DNA from: Polytrichum commune | Taxonomy: Eukaryota > Streptophyta > Polytrichopsida > Polytrichales > Polytrichaceae | Direction: 5' to 3' | Length of the DNA stretch: 57,347 nt | Assembly (NCBI GenBank): GCA_950295325.1 | Contig: OX485808.1 | Coordinates: 35,117,180 to 35,174,526 of the forward strand | Part shown: one piece after another, positions 22,004 to 34,630 of the stretch | Layout: each line of letters begins with the position of its first letter | How positions within the stretch are numbered: position 1 is the first letter of the stretch | Made by a program: the position numbers and the translations under genes | The notes under the pieces: model-generated | Told to the model about the DNA's origin: nothing | Database searches by the model: none | What the model saw: the letters and a program-made list of their open reading frames with translations, nothing else

Positions 22004-25000
22004 TACTGTCATATATGATGGCTCCACATGGAGAGATGTATCCAGAAAGGGAGCTGCAGTGGCTGATTAATCAGGAATGACCTGTTAGCAATTGGCCAAG
22101 TGTAGGCTAAGAGCAGAGGGTTTAAGTTTTCAAAATCATGTTGACCCACTGCTGGCGTAAAAATGTGTAGGCTATGTGGGGCCTTATGTGGCCATTCTTG
22201 TTAATTGGACACCTATCCTTTTGAGTGGTACCTAGATGTCAAGGCTTGTAGCTACGTGTTACAATGAGATTGGACTAAATGACTTCTTATAGCTTTTGCA
22301 TCTCAACTCTAATGTGAAATTCGCAATGAAATCTTTGTGGTTCATAATTGCTAATTGGATGAAACAATCCCGACTCGATTCGGCACTATTAGCTTACAAG
22401 TTTCAAAACAAACATTTTACGCAAGTGAAAAAATTGCGAATCTATCACAACATTAGTAATGCAAAATATTCAATTACACATGGCATGTGGTAGAGTGGAA
22501 CTTGTATGCAGGTAGTGTAAAGAAAACATCACTTCCTATTACTATTTCTTTTCAAAATTTTCAATTGCATAGGATGTGTGCAATTATGTTGCGACTAGGA
22601 ATCGTATGTGGGTAGTGTTAGAGAGTATTGCCTTCTTTTTAGGAATTCACAACAATTTCCAACGTGCTTAGTCTGTTTCATAGGCTCTAGTAATCTACTC
22701 AAAACATTCTCAAATATGGTGTTCCACAGACAAACTAGTATTTAAGTATATTTGGATTTATGTGTGAATTCTGGACAATTTGAATCTCCAATATGATGTA
22801 CACTAGATTGCAAAACTACACAAATATGGTGGTAGATGAACATGGAATACAAACATTTGAAGTTGCGGTTGTTGTGACGTTGCTTTTGTTGTTGTTTGAT
22901 AAATTTTTCCCCACAAATGCACATCCCTTATTATTTTTGGACAAGTGGTTTGTCCAAATATACTTGATTGTTAGTTGATAACTAACACCAAGGTCAAGCT
23001 ATAGTCTTGGTTACCCTACAACAACCTGCATTATCAACCATAACCAAGGTAGTACAAACAAGACCATAGTTGACTTGAGTAATCCACATTTAACTCCTCG
23101 TGATCATTGTTCACAGACTATGTATCCATTTGAAATAATGATGTAACCTTAGGATGACTCATGCCTAGATACTTTTGAGCAATCAAAGTTCAACCTCTGT
23201 CAATGCTATGAATTTTATCTCTACAATTTGTCATCTCCACGATTACACAGTTGGTTAGAAATTTACTCTCATCGCTGTTAGTTTTTGGTAAAGAGGATCA
23301 ACTTCACTCAACATTCAACAAACACACACCAAGAAGACTATAGTTCTTTTCTCAACAATAATAGTAAGTTTAATCACTAGATTTATCCAGTCCGTCACCT
23401 TTCACATGCCTCAACAATTATTAAGTGGCCTCTCTCATAGACTAGCCCTTGGCATTCCTCTCAACTTCACATATTCCTCCTCTCACATGGTAAATTTTTT
23501 TTCCCCTAGCACAAGCTACTATCTCAGTCGACAATGAAGTTTATCATTTACTAGATTTGTTTATGCTTCAATTTGAACTCAACCATCAAAGTCTCTCTCT
23601 TGAAGTGCTATTCTTGAAGACTATAGTTTAACGAAATTCTTCACCCTTGAATAAAGACTCAACCACCTTCTTTAGCCAATATTTTTACAATCACTTTTAT
23701 CATTCAAGTGTTGATTTTACACTTAACCAATAACTTCATTTATTTACGCTCAAGTTGATTCTATTTTACTCTTCCTCTCTTCCACAAAGAACATTATTCC
23801 TTTTTACTTTAAATTCACTTTTTGTCTCACAAGACCACTAATCTCCGCCAACTTCAATTTGCTCATGCTCATCTCTCAACGCAAGCATTCTTTCAAACAT
23901 ACACTTTCACAACTTCAACTTAGTCAATTGTTCTCACAACTTCGAACTCAGTCAAGTCCAATCACACCAAAAGACAATAGTTCACAATTCACACAACAAG
24001 AAAATAATTCTACCGGAAATAGTGGTAGTTACGTGTAACTCATATTCAAATTTTAAAAAGTCAACTTTATCACAAAGCTGGATTCATTTCCAATCCCACA
24101 ATCATTGCGACAATTGTTATATATTTCAAAAACAACAAGTTCAACTATTGACCTCACATAATCACTATGCCAAGATAGACAAGTCTGCTAAGTGAAACTA
24201 TGCGATCAAACTACCTCGAAGAAATGTCTATAGTTTTCTCTGACTCACCCTGCCTACTTATGGTGGGTTGAAGAAGACGATAGTGTAACCGGTTGAGGAC
24301 TCCTAAAACCTATAATTCTAGTTTCAACCACAAGAAGTTGTCCATACTTCACTACATTCCTCCAACTAAGTACGGTTTCATCAGAACCCCACTGGCATGC
24401 CTATAGTGAAACTAACAATCCACAAAATCAGTTCACACTATGTATCACATCCATCACAAAACTAGATTTGTGATTCTTGCAGTCGCACAAGACGTGTGCT
24501 CTAAAGACGCGTACGAAATTGGGTAGCAGTGGATCAAGCTTCAAAAACTGTCTGTGGAGCTGGAAGTGCTCATGAATAGGGTCACCTGCCTTAGTCCAAA
24601 CATGCAGCCTAGCTACTGAGGAGAATTCCCGTTAAAACGTAGCTAGCCAGCTTGGTGCAGAGGACTGCACCCCATCATTAAACTGTGTGCCATTGAAGTT
24701 GTAAGTACTCCCCCCACCTGGGGTGCATATATATTGCAGGCAGCAGTTCTAGCTTAGCTTAGCTAGCCCACCCAAGTGTACGAGTTGCAGAAACACACAG
24801 GCACTGCCTGCACAAGGTTCGTGAATTAATACTTCACTTAGCTTAGATGTCAATTAGGGCACTTGGGTGAAGCCTAGTAGCTGGTGTCTCGTTGGGTGTA
24901 AGCTGGATTGAATGGAGCTGGCCCAGTCCCGGCACTTAATATAAGTCGACTTGAGCCAGCTCATGATGAGCGTTCTGTCAAAGTACATTGATAAATTAGC

Positions 25001-25250
25001 TTGAAGACTCGAATTAGCCACTACTTAGAAACTCAAACTCGATCAGACCCATGTTGAGGTGAACAATAACAAGTCGGGGATGATTTTATGAGGCTTACGT
25101 GCACCCATGTGGAAATAATCTCTTCAGATCAAACAGGGGTGGGTCAGTGTTCAGTGAATCAGTACTGCTCTGGTCAAGCACAGAATACAGGAGATGCCAC
25201 TGCCCTCTCAACCCTACCAGCATGACTCTTAGGCAACCGTCATGTGTCAG
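22004..25250. other. Intergenic DNA: dispersed-repeat piece, then a G-poor block
   Basis: About 22150-22400 is a copy of the dispersed family also at 44800-45700 and 48185-48500 (TTAATTGGACACCTATCC, GAGATTGGACTA, TCTCAACTCTAATGTGAAAT). From about 23200 to 24450 the + strand is strikingly poor in G and contains a recurrent motif like GAAGACTATAGTT near 23069, 23336, 23618, 23971, 24224, 24268 and 24398. About 24500-25250 holds nothing I recognise. Confidence 0.45.
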
Positions 25251-25760
25251 TTGAAGAAATATGTAAATCTATCATTGTGGTAGATTTACAAAACAAAATC
25301 TAGTGATGCGTGATGATTGTCCGGGTTTTGTGTGTTTGTAGTGGCCCCACAACACACGTCACGCACAACTGAATTTTTTGCAAATCTATCATAAATATTA
25401 TGATAGAAATCTCTTCAACTATAGCTCATGATTTAGTAGCCATGTGTTTCTTACTCTATCTCAAGCATAAAACCTAGAAAGCTATGCTCTCTTAACATTA
25501 TTACCGACACGTCCCAGTCTAGCACATGCACATGATGATTTTACAAATCTAGCATTGCGGTAGATTCGTCACATTGTCAATCACACATAATGACATGTGC
25601 TGGAGGAAGAAGACTCCAGAGCAATACTCTTATTACTACCAACATAAAAGTTTTAGAGCTGCCAGTGCGACATGTCCTAAAGGCACACATGTGACATGTC
25701 CTCTACCTTTGAAAAGGGGTTGAAAAGTTTACAAATCTAGCAGTGAAATAGATTTGCAAT
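25251..25760. repeat. Cluster of related short palindromes (TACAAATCTA..TAGATTTGCAA type)
   Basis: Four occurrences: 25263-25289 (GTAAATCTA..TAGATTTAC), 25386-25406 (CTATCATAA..TTATGATAG), 25541-25569 (TTACAAATCTAGCA..TAGATTCG) and 25728-25757 (TTTACAAATCTAGCA..ATAGATTTGCAA). A fifth relative lies near 16770. They may be remnants of one small inverted-repeat element family. Confidence 0.5.
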
Positions 25761-28152
25761 TTTTCCAATTGCGCATAATGTCTCATCATGATGTTCGATT
25801 GGATCCGACATTGTGTCATCCGATTAGCAATTGCATATCACAAAGATTGTCATCGATTCAATCACTTCATGGCCTTCAAAAAGGACCTTATGAAGCTTAC
25901 ACCTCGTGTACGTGGTCCTATTGCGGGCACTTTCAACCCCGCATACACATCCAAAAGCCCAGGAAAGCAGTGACAGTAGGTATAAACATCATCGTCTCTT
26001 AGAGCAACAATCACAACAGCGCGCAACACCAGCAAAGGTACACAGGTATCCATCCGGATCTCAATGGTTGATTTAATCTGGCGAAGATGTCGTCTCCTGG
26101 CGATTCTCTGGCCGATCTCAGTTTCGGAGTTCACAAGTACATCATGACATATATAGTCGGCAAGGCATCTCGTTACGAGGTGTGTAAATCCACGAGCCTA
26201 CCTGGTCGGCTCCGAATTTTGAAACGGGTGGTGATGTCTTCAAGATTCAGCGATCTAGGGCAATGACGAAGTTGATGTGGTGATTCAGTGATATAGGTCG
26301 AAGCTTAAGGATGGATCGTGCAGCGATCTGTACATCGTTCGCTTCGCCGTGGATCACCATTTAATGGGAAGCTTTGGAAGAGAGGATCAGCTTTAATTGT
26401 CTCATGTGATGTTGTCTGCCACCACACCTGCCTCGAGGAGGATGACATGAGGCATATTTGACACCTGGTCAGTGAACAACCCTCACACTGGCCTGGGGAG
26501 TCCTTCAATTGATCATGACATTTGAGGGATCAACATTATGACCTGAGGAAAGGGCCTTCAGGTCCCATTGTTTTCTTATTCAACAACTGACTTGGTAACT
26601 CGTAAGGAAGAGAGGGCTAGCTAGGCTATCCGGTGAACTAACTTAGGTTACAACTCGGAAGTATCCAGTGAAGGAAAGTGGATGTCTGAAGAATGTAAGA
26701 TAAGACTCTAAGACCTGCATGCCTTTCCTTGCCTAGTGTGATGCCTACTTGAGAGGATTTGAAGCTAAGCTTGAAAACTAAGACAAAGTTATCATCATGC
26801 TTTGGTTGCTTCCGGCTTCAGGTTGCGAATGCCAGTCTGATGATTTTCTTTTTATTCTTTTAAAAAAAAATTGTCACTTCAGCCTGTTGCAGAGGTGACA
26901 TGAGTCCATGCCCAGGTTCACTATCCATACCAAAGAATTGCCCCTACGATATGCAATGTGTACACAAAGTCATCACAACATCAAATTTGCTAGCCTCCTA
27001 GTGTTTTTAAGGTAGAAAAATGGACAACGGTGAATGACCAATACTGGTGCATGAGATTAGGAGTAGGATGATTCTCGTGAGGATTCAAGATGGTTCATTA
27101 TAAAAGTGGCAGCCTAAAATAGATGCAATGATAGGCCAAATGCAATGATTGGCTGGATAAGTCATGTTTCAACCCACTTGAGATCACTTTTGGGTGCCAA
27201 TGACTTAACCATTCTGTGTGCATTCGTATGTAGAGTAGGGCGTTTTGATGCTCGAATCAAGGAGACTGTACTATACAAGTAGGGGGTTGGACTTGCTTGC
27301 CTCCTTGGGAGAATGTAACTAATTATTATGGAACAACTTGCAGTCCTCATCATTTCCTCTACTCCGTCTCTGGAGAATATTGCACAAATTTCAAGCCACT
27401 CTTTCTAGCCGAATCAACCTAATTTCATCATTTTTTGTTTTCCTACCTTAGTTACATTAGGTGTTGTACATTTCATCAATGCAAGGCAATACTTTCCTTA
27501 GACTTGGTTGTTAGGTAGCTTTTGTGATACACAAAATAGCATTTGCTTGGCAAGACTAAAATTCAACATTTTGTATGTTCTTGGAGCTTGACTACATAAT
27601 CAAGATCCCTTAGGGCATGGTGACACGAAAGCCATTTGGCCCATGACTCTTGATAATCCTTGAATTCTCATTGGTTGAGAGTTTCATGGACCCCTTGCTT
27701 TAGGTTTACATGAGGGGCGATTTTGAACCACAACCCATAACATTTTCAATGCATGAAAAATCTACATGGAATCCCACATGGCAAGTATGGATAATGTTGG
27801 CTAGGATTATAGGGAGTTTTTTCACGATGGCTCTTGAAGATAGGCCTAACGGAATTTGCGTCGGGAATTTGGGTTTCCTCTAAGGGCTTGTGCCCTCCAA
27901 AAGACTTTGAGTTATAGTTCATGGACATCTCTATGGTTTCATCCAAAAAGCGGGGTACCACGATCATTTAAGGGCCACCACGGTCTAATGCCTTTTGGTG
28001 TAAACATGCCCATACATAATATTACTTTAATAAGATATGATGTAAGTGGAACCAAGAATCACATTGGGATTGTGCCTCCATTGTTTTGGGGTTTGCCCAA
28101 ATTCAACTTGAGCATTGTAGCTCGAGGCATGAATCTACGTGTCATCCTTGCA
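25761..28152. other. Intergenic DNA; one unrecognised exon-like frame
   Basis: A short frame at 26087-26179 (+), beginning MSSPGDSLADLSFGVHKYIM and followed by a GTGTGT donor-like sequence, lies in a G+C-richer stretch (about 26000-26500). It could be an exon of an unrecognised or broken gene, but no second exon is evident. The rest shows no gene. Confidence 0.3.
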
Positions 28153-28163
28153 TACTCATTGTC

Positions 28164-28727
28164 AACCTTAAACCTTAACTTCCTGAGAGGCATGTTTTGG
28201 GCTTATGAATGACTTTTGAAGGCAAATTTATCCAAAAAGAAGGTGCTAGGAAGGTCACAATAGATATCGTTGTGTTCCTCATGAAAATTTCTTGCCATTG
28301 GTGATGATCCCATTCCAATACAAAAAGATGGTTGTTCACAAGAATTTTTAAAGTCAAGAATGAACTAACATTTTCCTTTGATGATACATTGCTATATATA
28401 CTTTAGGTTATTTTAATTGAAAATTGTCATATCTATGGACTCCTTTTCTTACCTCAAAGTGTATACTTATTCTCAACGTAAGCTTGAAAGTTTGGACTAT
28501 AATTTTATTGCATATATTAATCGCAATTTCTTGAAGTTTAATGATTATAAATCTATTATAAATAAACCATTAAATTCACTAAATATGTCTACCGTATTGA
28601 TGTGATCTGGAAATCATTAGCAACATCTTTTTTTTTAGGTACAATAAAAAAATTGAGCTCCAATTAACTTACTTTTTAGATGATCTAATGAAACCACATT
28701 ACGCTTCAGGAAGTTAAGGGTTAAACT
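28164..28727. mobile_element. Mutator-like MITE, 564 bp, with 11-bp target duplication
   Basis: TACTCATTGTC occurs directly on both sides (28153-28163 and 28728-28738). The left end is AACCTTAAACCTTAACTTCC and the right end inverted is AGTTTAACCCTTAACTTCCT, both continuing TGA. A duplication of 9-11 bp points to the Mutator superfamily. The interior is A+T-rich and has no transposase. Confidence 0.75.
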
Positions 28728-28738
28728 TACTCATTGTC

Positions 28739-30702
28739 CAGCTAGAGGTTTTGTTCACACATGAAAATAATAATAATAATAAATACTAAATACTAAATAC
28801 TAATTTTTTTTATATAAAAAAGGCAAATCTTGCATCCAAGAGATCAGCTGCTGAGAGCAACACGCTTTTTCTCGTGGCCATTTTTTTATTGAATTACTGT
28901 GGCCATGGAATTATTACTGAAGGAAAGGGAACATAGAAGGGAGCCTGAGAAATGTTAGGAACACGTTCCCGAGAATTCAACATTTCATAAACTATAGTCA
29001 CCTTTTTCCATGATAAGTTCTGTGAGCCCAAGGTCATGTGCCCACATGTGTTTTAAGTTTATAAATCATTAGAATTTAGATCTTGATTTTTATCTATTAT
29101 TCAAAAACATAAAAAGAGTGGCGGATTTGAGTTTGGATTAGAATTAGATTTAAGACTAGGATGTTGATGCTTAGTGCTTGGGGATGGGACAAGTTCCTTA
29201 GAAGTTAGTTAGTTAGATTTTTAAGCTATAAAGCTTAGGCCAAGTCAGCTAGGCTCGTACGTGTTTTAGTGAGGGGTTATCACTCTTCGTTTTAGGATTC
29301 AGGTTGGACACCCTAGGAAAATCCGGGGTTCAGGATCGGAAGGTGGTTGGGCTCCACTGTTCCTCTCTCTCTCTGAGTGCGGAGGAAAAGCCAAGCAGTC
29401 GGAGAGTGTGTTGCGGTTGGCGAGCACCAGGAAAAAGGTTTGTCTCAGCTGGCTCTCGAGAGGAGAGAAATCACTACAATGCAGCTGCTGGATGGGTAGA
29501 ATGGAGGTTGCTGGCCTCGGCACTGAACGAGGTAGGAGCGAGCTCACGCCGTGTGATTAGCCATTGAGCACAGAGCGAACAAGGATGCGGAAGGAATGCA
29601 GCTCGGCTACAAGCTGTGGCATTTGGAAGAGGCCAACGTTCTTACAGATGGCCGCTGGGAGGTGGCACAAACGACAGGAATCGTTGGCTTCTGGGTGTAT
29701 GTGGGATTCAGTCAATACAACCAATTGTTTAGAGGTCAAACTGTTGGTCCAAGCACCGAACCACAATTGAACGATGTTTTACCAACAGGGAAGCAGTGAA
29801 ATTTGAATCAGGGGCGTATGTGGAAGGAGGGAACTCCCTATGTTTCCAAGGCCGTGCTATGGAAGAATTGAGGAAGGAGATCTGGTTGAGTCCGTGAGTG
29901 CTGGATGAATTCAAGGTGTGCTTGCCTAGGGAGTCAGAGACTGGAGATGTGAAGGTAGGGAGAGGCGGATGTGTCCAGCTAATGAGTGCAGGTTGAGTCT
30001 CCGCAAATTGGAGTTCACAAGCTGGACCAGGGCAATGCCTACAACCTGACTGATGCGAAGTGGCTTGAGTGGACAGAGACAGAAACATGGGAGGCTCAGA
30101 AGCCACAGGTTGACCATAGACACAGAGAGGGTTGACGGGTTTTGACGGACTGACGGAAGTTGACGGGCAACTGGGCAGCCAACAGAGCCTAGGCTCCAGC
30201 AAAGCCGACTGGGATAGAGAGGTGGAGCAGACCAACATTATGACAATAGGGTAATGTTGTGTGAGTAGGTAGTGGAAGAAATTAGAATTAGTGAGCAGTT
30301 AATCAATGAGCCATGTGGGCATAGTCATGTACTAGATTAAGGAAGGGCCATCGAATTGTAGCCAAGTTAAGTTTTATAATAAATCGTGTGGATTTATGCT
30401 CTAAGTGGACATTGGTGGACTAATTGAGGGTGGCTTGAGGAGTATTCATAAGTACTCATGCCTCATGTCAGTTGAATAGAGCCGAGGGTTGGATATCTAC
30501 ATAGGGGGCAATGTAACCCGAATTACGAAGGCTGAAGAAGGTTGGTAATCACATGTGAACCTTAGACCCTCACCTGGACATCATACGCTTAAGGGTGGGG
30601 GTTTAAGGCTGACAAGTTCCTATATTTAACACTTCAAAAAAAGTGACCCACCAATTAGAGCAAGCATGAGTGAAATGTCAACTCGCTTGACCATTGGGGT
30701 AA
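28739..30702. other. A+T-rich DNA followed by an unrecognised G+C-richer block
   Basis: Near 28767 is an (AAT)n / (AATACT)n tract. About 29290-30240 is richer in G+C with overlapping open frames on both strands, the longest 169 codons on the minus strand. None matches a known family, so I read it as non-coding or a retroelement leader or terminus. I found no matching pair of long terminal repeats or primer-binding site. Confidence 0.35.
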
Positions 30703-30809
30703 AGGTTAGTTTTTATGTAGGCCACTCGCCCATAAGATTCTAGTAGAAATGTGGAATTTATATTTCCATTAGAATTTGGTGGGCAAGCAGGCTACATGGA
30801 AACTAACCC
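30703..30809. mobile_element. Minimal Tourist-like MITE, 107 bp
   Basis: The left end AGGTTAGTTTTTATGTAGGC and the inverted right end GGGTTAGTTTCCATGTAGCC form TIRs that extend through TTGCCCA..TTCTAG. TAA flanks both sides (30700-30702 and 30810-30812). It is little more than two TIRs. Confidence 0.75.
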
Positions 30810-30912
30810 TAAGAGGTACAATACATTATCGAATCATTAACTTGTTGAGGGCTAGAACGGCCATGCAATTTTTTCTAGAATAGTCACACCAAACTTCATC
30901 CCCATTGGCCAA

Positions 30913-31307
30913 GGGTGAGTTTCCATGTAGGCCATCGCCCACCAAATTCTAGTGTGAATGAGGATAAACCCACCCAAATGTAGAGGGAATTTGGTGGGGT
31001 AGGCTTTGTATGTGCCAACTAGCTAGCTACTCCCATCTTCTCATATCCAGGTCCACCTACTAACCTCCTCCTCCGAGTTAAAACCCACTCCTTCTAAAAG
31101 CAGTCTTCATAACCTTCGGTGATTGGCACTTGTAAGTTGAAGATTCTTTAGTGGGCGCATAAAAGTCTAGCAACACATGTCCATTCACATTCTAGTGGAC
31201 CACCAAAATGTGGTTGGATGGCAGCTTGCACTTAAGTATATGTGAACACCTCAGACCCATTAGTTTCTAGAGTCTAGTGGGCAAGCGGCCTGCACGGAAA
31301 CCAACCC
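30913..31307. mobile_element. Tourist-like MITE, same family, 395 bp
   Basis: The left end GGGTGAGTTTCCATGTAGGC and the inverted right end GGGTTGGTTTCCGTGCAGGC match the element 100 bp to its left. The flanks read CAA (left) and TAA (right), one mismatch from a 3-bp duplication. Confidence 0.65.
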
Positions 31308-31530
31308 TAAGTTAGTTGCTCCCAAGACAACCTTTTTGGTAATTAATTGGGAGTATGTTTTGTTGCTTGGTCTTTTAAAATTACAAAGAAAACTTACTTT
31401 CATCATGTGTGGGAGCATGCCAACTATTCACAATGCCAATGTAGGCCATGAACAAGGACCCATTAAAAAAAGTGTCGGCGCCTTCGTGAACAGCTCAAAC
31501 CTGTGATTAGCGTATTTTCTGCATGTAAAT

Positions 31531-31561
31531 TGTTATATATATATATATATATATATATATT
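31531..31561. repeat. (TA)n microsatellite
   Basis: About fifteen TA units. Simple repeat. Confidence 0.95.
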
Positions 31562-34269
31562 GAGCAGGAAACTAGAAGAATATGATGGAATTCTCAATTA
31601 CATATATTTCGAGAAACAAGATGCTCAAATCTTCCCTTTAGATGTGTATTTTTTTCCACAAATAACATAGTGTGCATGAAACTAAAGTATGCTATAACAA
31701 GAGATGCAGTCCACATCTATAATTAATTGTTGTCATTTCTATCATAGAGTCCGCAGATAGAATTACAGATATAAAATTTCATTATGTCCAAAACTTGTGA
31801 ATCAATCTAGATTTACCTAGAACATAGTCTAAGGGCCGGTTTACACTACGGTGGAGAAGGCCTCCGGTCAGTCAAGAATGCTTGGCCAAGACATGGTTAT
31901 ATGAGGCAAATGGTGGATGTGCCGGAGAAGAATTAAAGGCAATAAAATATTTCTTAAGGAGTCTTGACCGGTTGAAGTCTAAACACCTAGAGGAGAAGTT
32001 TAGCGGAGAAGTCCACCAGAGAAGTCCACCGGTGAAGAGAAGTTCACCTAATGGTAAAGATATTTTGTGATAAAAAACCATAATTCTCTACATTCACATT
32101 GTATCAAAAGATTTCAACAAGAATTGTGTTCATAAGAATTGTGTAATATAATGTTCAATTTCATTCAAAAGATAATGAAAATTGCCAAATTGCCAATTGT
32201 CAAGTTTGGCCCATGTAGGAAATAACTGTCTCCTTGGGTGTTTAAGAATGAAGAGGGGAAAACCCATACACATTGGACAAAGCACTACTCTTTGGTATTA
32301 TTTAAGACATGCTCTCCTCTTAATCATCCTCATCAATTTCTCTCTTCTTATCTTTGATCTTCAATCATGGATAATCGAAGAAGAGAGATTTTGTGCTCTC
32401 TTATGATCTTTATGGTTTTGAAGTATTTTATCGTTTCAACTATGGCGATACAAAAAACCATCAGGTATCACCATAATGCTTCAATTATGATGGTGGCATA
32501 TTTTTTGTTTGGGAGCAAGGGGAGGGTGGTGTGGAAATTTGACCGGCCAAGTGGATATGTGTCACAATTTCTTCTTGGATCATATAATGCAAAAATTGCA
32601 CAAAAAAAATCGCTAAGGAGCTACTACAGCAAAGAGAGAGCTGACTTTTCAATGTTTTTTGCAAAGCTTGAACTTCCTCTTTTCAGAGGCCTAATCATTC
32701 AATGTCTTCTTCATTGCAATGCAAGGGTGGGTGGGTGGGAACTTTTTCATAACCCTCATTACCTCAAATCTAACCTTCTCATCATATCGTTTTAAGGCTA
32801 AGTATGTTCAATGCTCTTTGCAAATGCCCATGTCTAATTGTATGTAAACAATACAAACATGTAATAATACGATATACTGTACTTTCATAAGTATTTGTAT
32901 CATACTTAGGGTTTCAGTACTCATACATTGTTCCTAAGTACCCAAAAACAAATTGTGGCTGACCCCATCATACCTTTGTAGATCTAATTACCTCTCTTCA
33001 TGCATTGCTCCAACAAGGATGTACCCTAACTATTATATATATGGAAAACATACCAGGAGATATGCCTAGTAGTCTCAACCAAAAGAAATGCATAAAATGT
33101 CATATTCACAATACTTCGTAGTATTGTAAGTGTGAAGGGCCTGCCTCACCTGTGCCCATGCAACCAACCAACAACTAATTGAGGATTAGTTACGTACACG
33201 AGGTAAATAACAGCAGGACCCAGTTGTTATCCATGTCACACACATTAAACTTACATTACATGCATAGTAGTATTGCTAATAGTAACACTCATTACAAAAT
33301 GTCAAATGGGTGTTCACACGGGTAGGTCACTTAGTGCATTTAAAAAACGACGTGCGGCATAATATAGAGAGGATTAAAATCATATGAAATAAAAATTATA
33401 AAGGAATTCCAAATAATGAAGGGGCCATTAAATGTAGACAATCCCATTATAAGTAAGTTAGATGGACATAAAATGTGGACCATTATTTTTTTGTAAAATT
33501 AATATAGGGGTTGAAGATAAGGATCCTAGAAGGTATGTTTAGTATGGTGTGTAAATGGGTTTCAGACTCACGGGGATGGATGATTATTGGGATTTCCGTC
33601 TCTCCAAAAATGAATGAAAAGGGAACGCGCCGTCGTTGGGGTTGTCTTCCCCACGCCCGTTTATTACTTAAAAGGAATATAGAGTACAAAAAATTGCAGT
33701 GACTTGGACAATATAAGTAATGAAAGGGTGCAAACAAATGGGCCATTTTTGAAATTTAAGTAATTATAGGGAGGCTTTAATTCAGCCCTTGAAGGTAAAT
33801 AGCCCCAAAACAAATAACCCCCAGCCGCACGTGGTGCACAAAAATGCCTTAGAGTGATCTACCCATGGGTGTTCAAACCTGTTCTTTAGCCATGATTGTA
33901 TCACCACAAGTAGGATGCTCTCCTTGGTGAATAGCCTTAGTATCCTCTACTTCACTTAGCACACGTATCTAGTATCCCAGTAAGTGTGCTCCAAGTTACC
34001 TCACCAAGCCCTTGTGCGAATGGTAAAAAAGAGCCTCTTTTAGGGTTTACAGGTTTATATTGGAGATCTTACCCAAGGTAAGTTCTGTACAACCCTAATT
34101 TTACCACGTGTTAGGGATGTGTTCTACATCCTTAACCCTAGTCACCTTGTATCATTCATCTATACTTATGAACACTTAGTCCATACAATAACTATTTTTT
34201 TATTCATGTGTGCATGATAGGTATAAAGTAAAGGAATACAAGCTTAAACAAAATATATGACTTTAAACA

Positions 34270-34295
34270 AGAGAGAGAGAGAGAGAGAGAGAGAA
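34270..34295. repeat. (GA)n microsatellite
   Basis: About thirteen GA units inside the PIF/Harbinger-like element. Confidence 0.9.
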
Positions 34296-34377
34296 GCTTG
34301 CCAACACCTTAGGTTTTGAAAAAAACCAGATATGAAATCTACGGTCCGGGTTTGTTTTTGAAAATTAAATTTTTATT

Positions 34378-34441
34378 GAGTTGGGCTTCTCCGGCCTCTT
34401 GAGGCCGGACAAGAAACTCCTCCTCCGGAGAAGCCCAACTC
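34378..34441. repeat. Double palindrome inside the PIF/Harbinger-like element
   Basis: The outer arms GAGTTGGGCTTCTCCGG (34378-34394) and CCGGAGAAGCCCAACTC (34425-34441) are perfect. Overlapping the left arm is a second perfect palindrome, CCGGCCTCTTGAGGCCGG (34391-34408). The two stems share bases at 34391-34394, so they compete in part. Confidence 0.9.
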
Positions 34442-34630
34442 CAAAAAGTGCCGCCATGTAGGCGGCCATGTCATTTTATCATCCATGAGAAAAGTTCACC
34501 ACCATTGTTTTCTTCACCTAGTGTAAACACCCACTGGTCAAGAGTTGCATTTTTCGACCAATCACAATTGAGAAACGCCCTTTTTTTCATGACCGGTGGA
34601 CTTCTCCACCGTAGTGTAAACCGGCCCTAA

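Larger units (their letters stand above)
31833..34627. mobile_element. PIF/Harbinger-like element, 2.8 kb, intact TIRs and TAA duplication
   Basis: The left end GGGCCGGTTTACACTACGGT and the inverted right end are identical over at least 27 bp (continuing GGAGAAG). TAA lies at 31830-31832 and 34628-34630. Subterminal sequence repeats GAGAAGTCCACC several times (31990-32050), possibly transposase-binding sites. The interior contains a frame at 32367-32795 (+) that starts MDNRRREI and is not recognisable as the DDE transposase or the Myb-like partner, so the element is probably non-autonomous. It also carries a (GA)n run at 34270-34295 and a double palindrome at 34378-34441. The TIR is related to those of the shorter MITEs at 50.3 and 54.7 kb. 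Confidence 0.85.

Noticed and set aside
29729-30238. 169-codon open frame on the minus strand
   Set aside because: Ser/Pro-rich, no domain, overlapped by other open frames, in a G+C-richer block where long frames arise by chance.
29050-30640. LTR retrotransposon
   Set aside because: No pair of long direct repeats, primer-binding site or gag/pol similarity could be found.
32367-32795. 142-codon frame inside the PIF/Harbinger-like element
   Set aside because: It could be a broken transposase start, but no DDE residues or Harbinger motifs are visible, so I did not list it as a gene.
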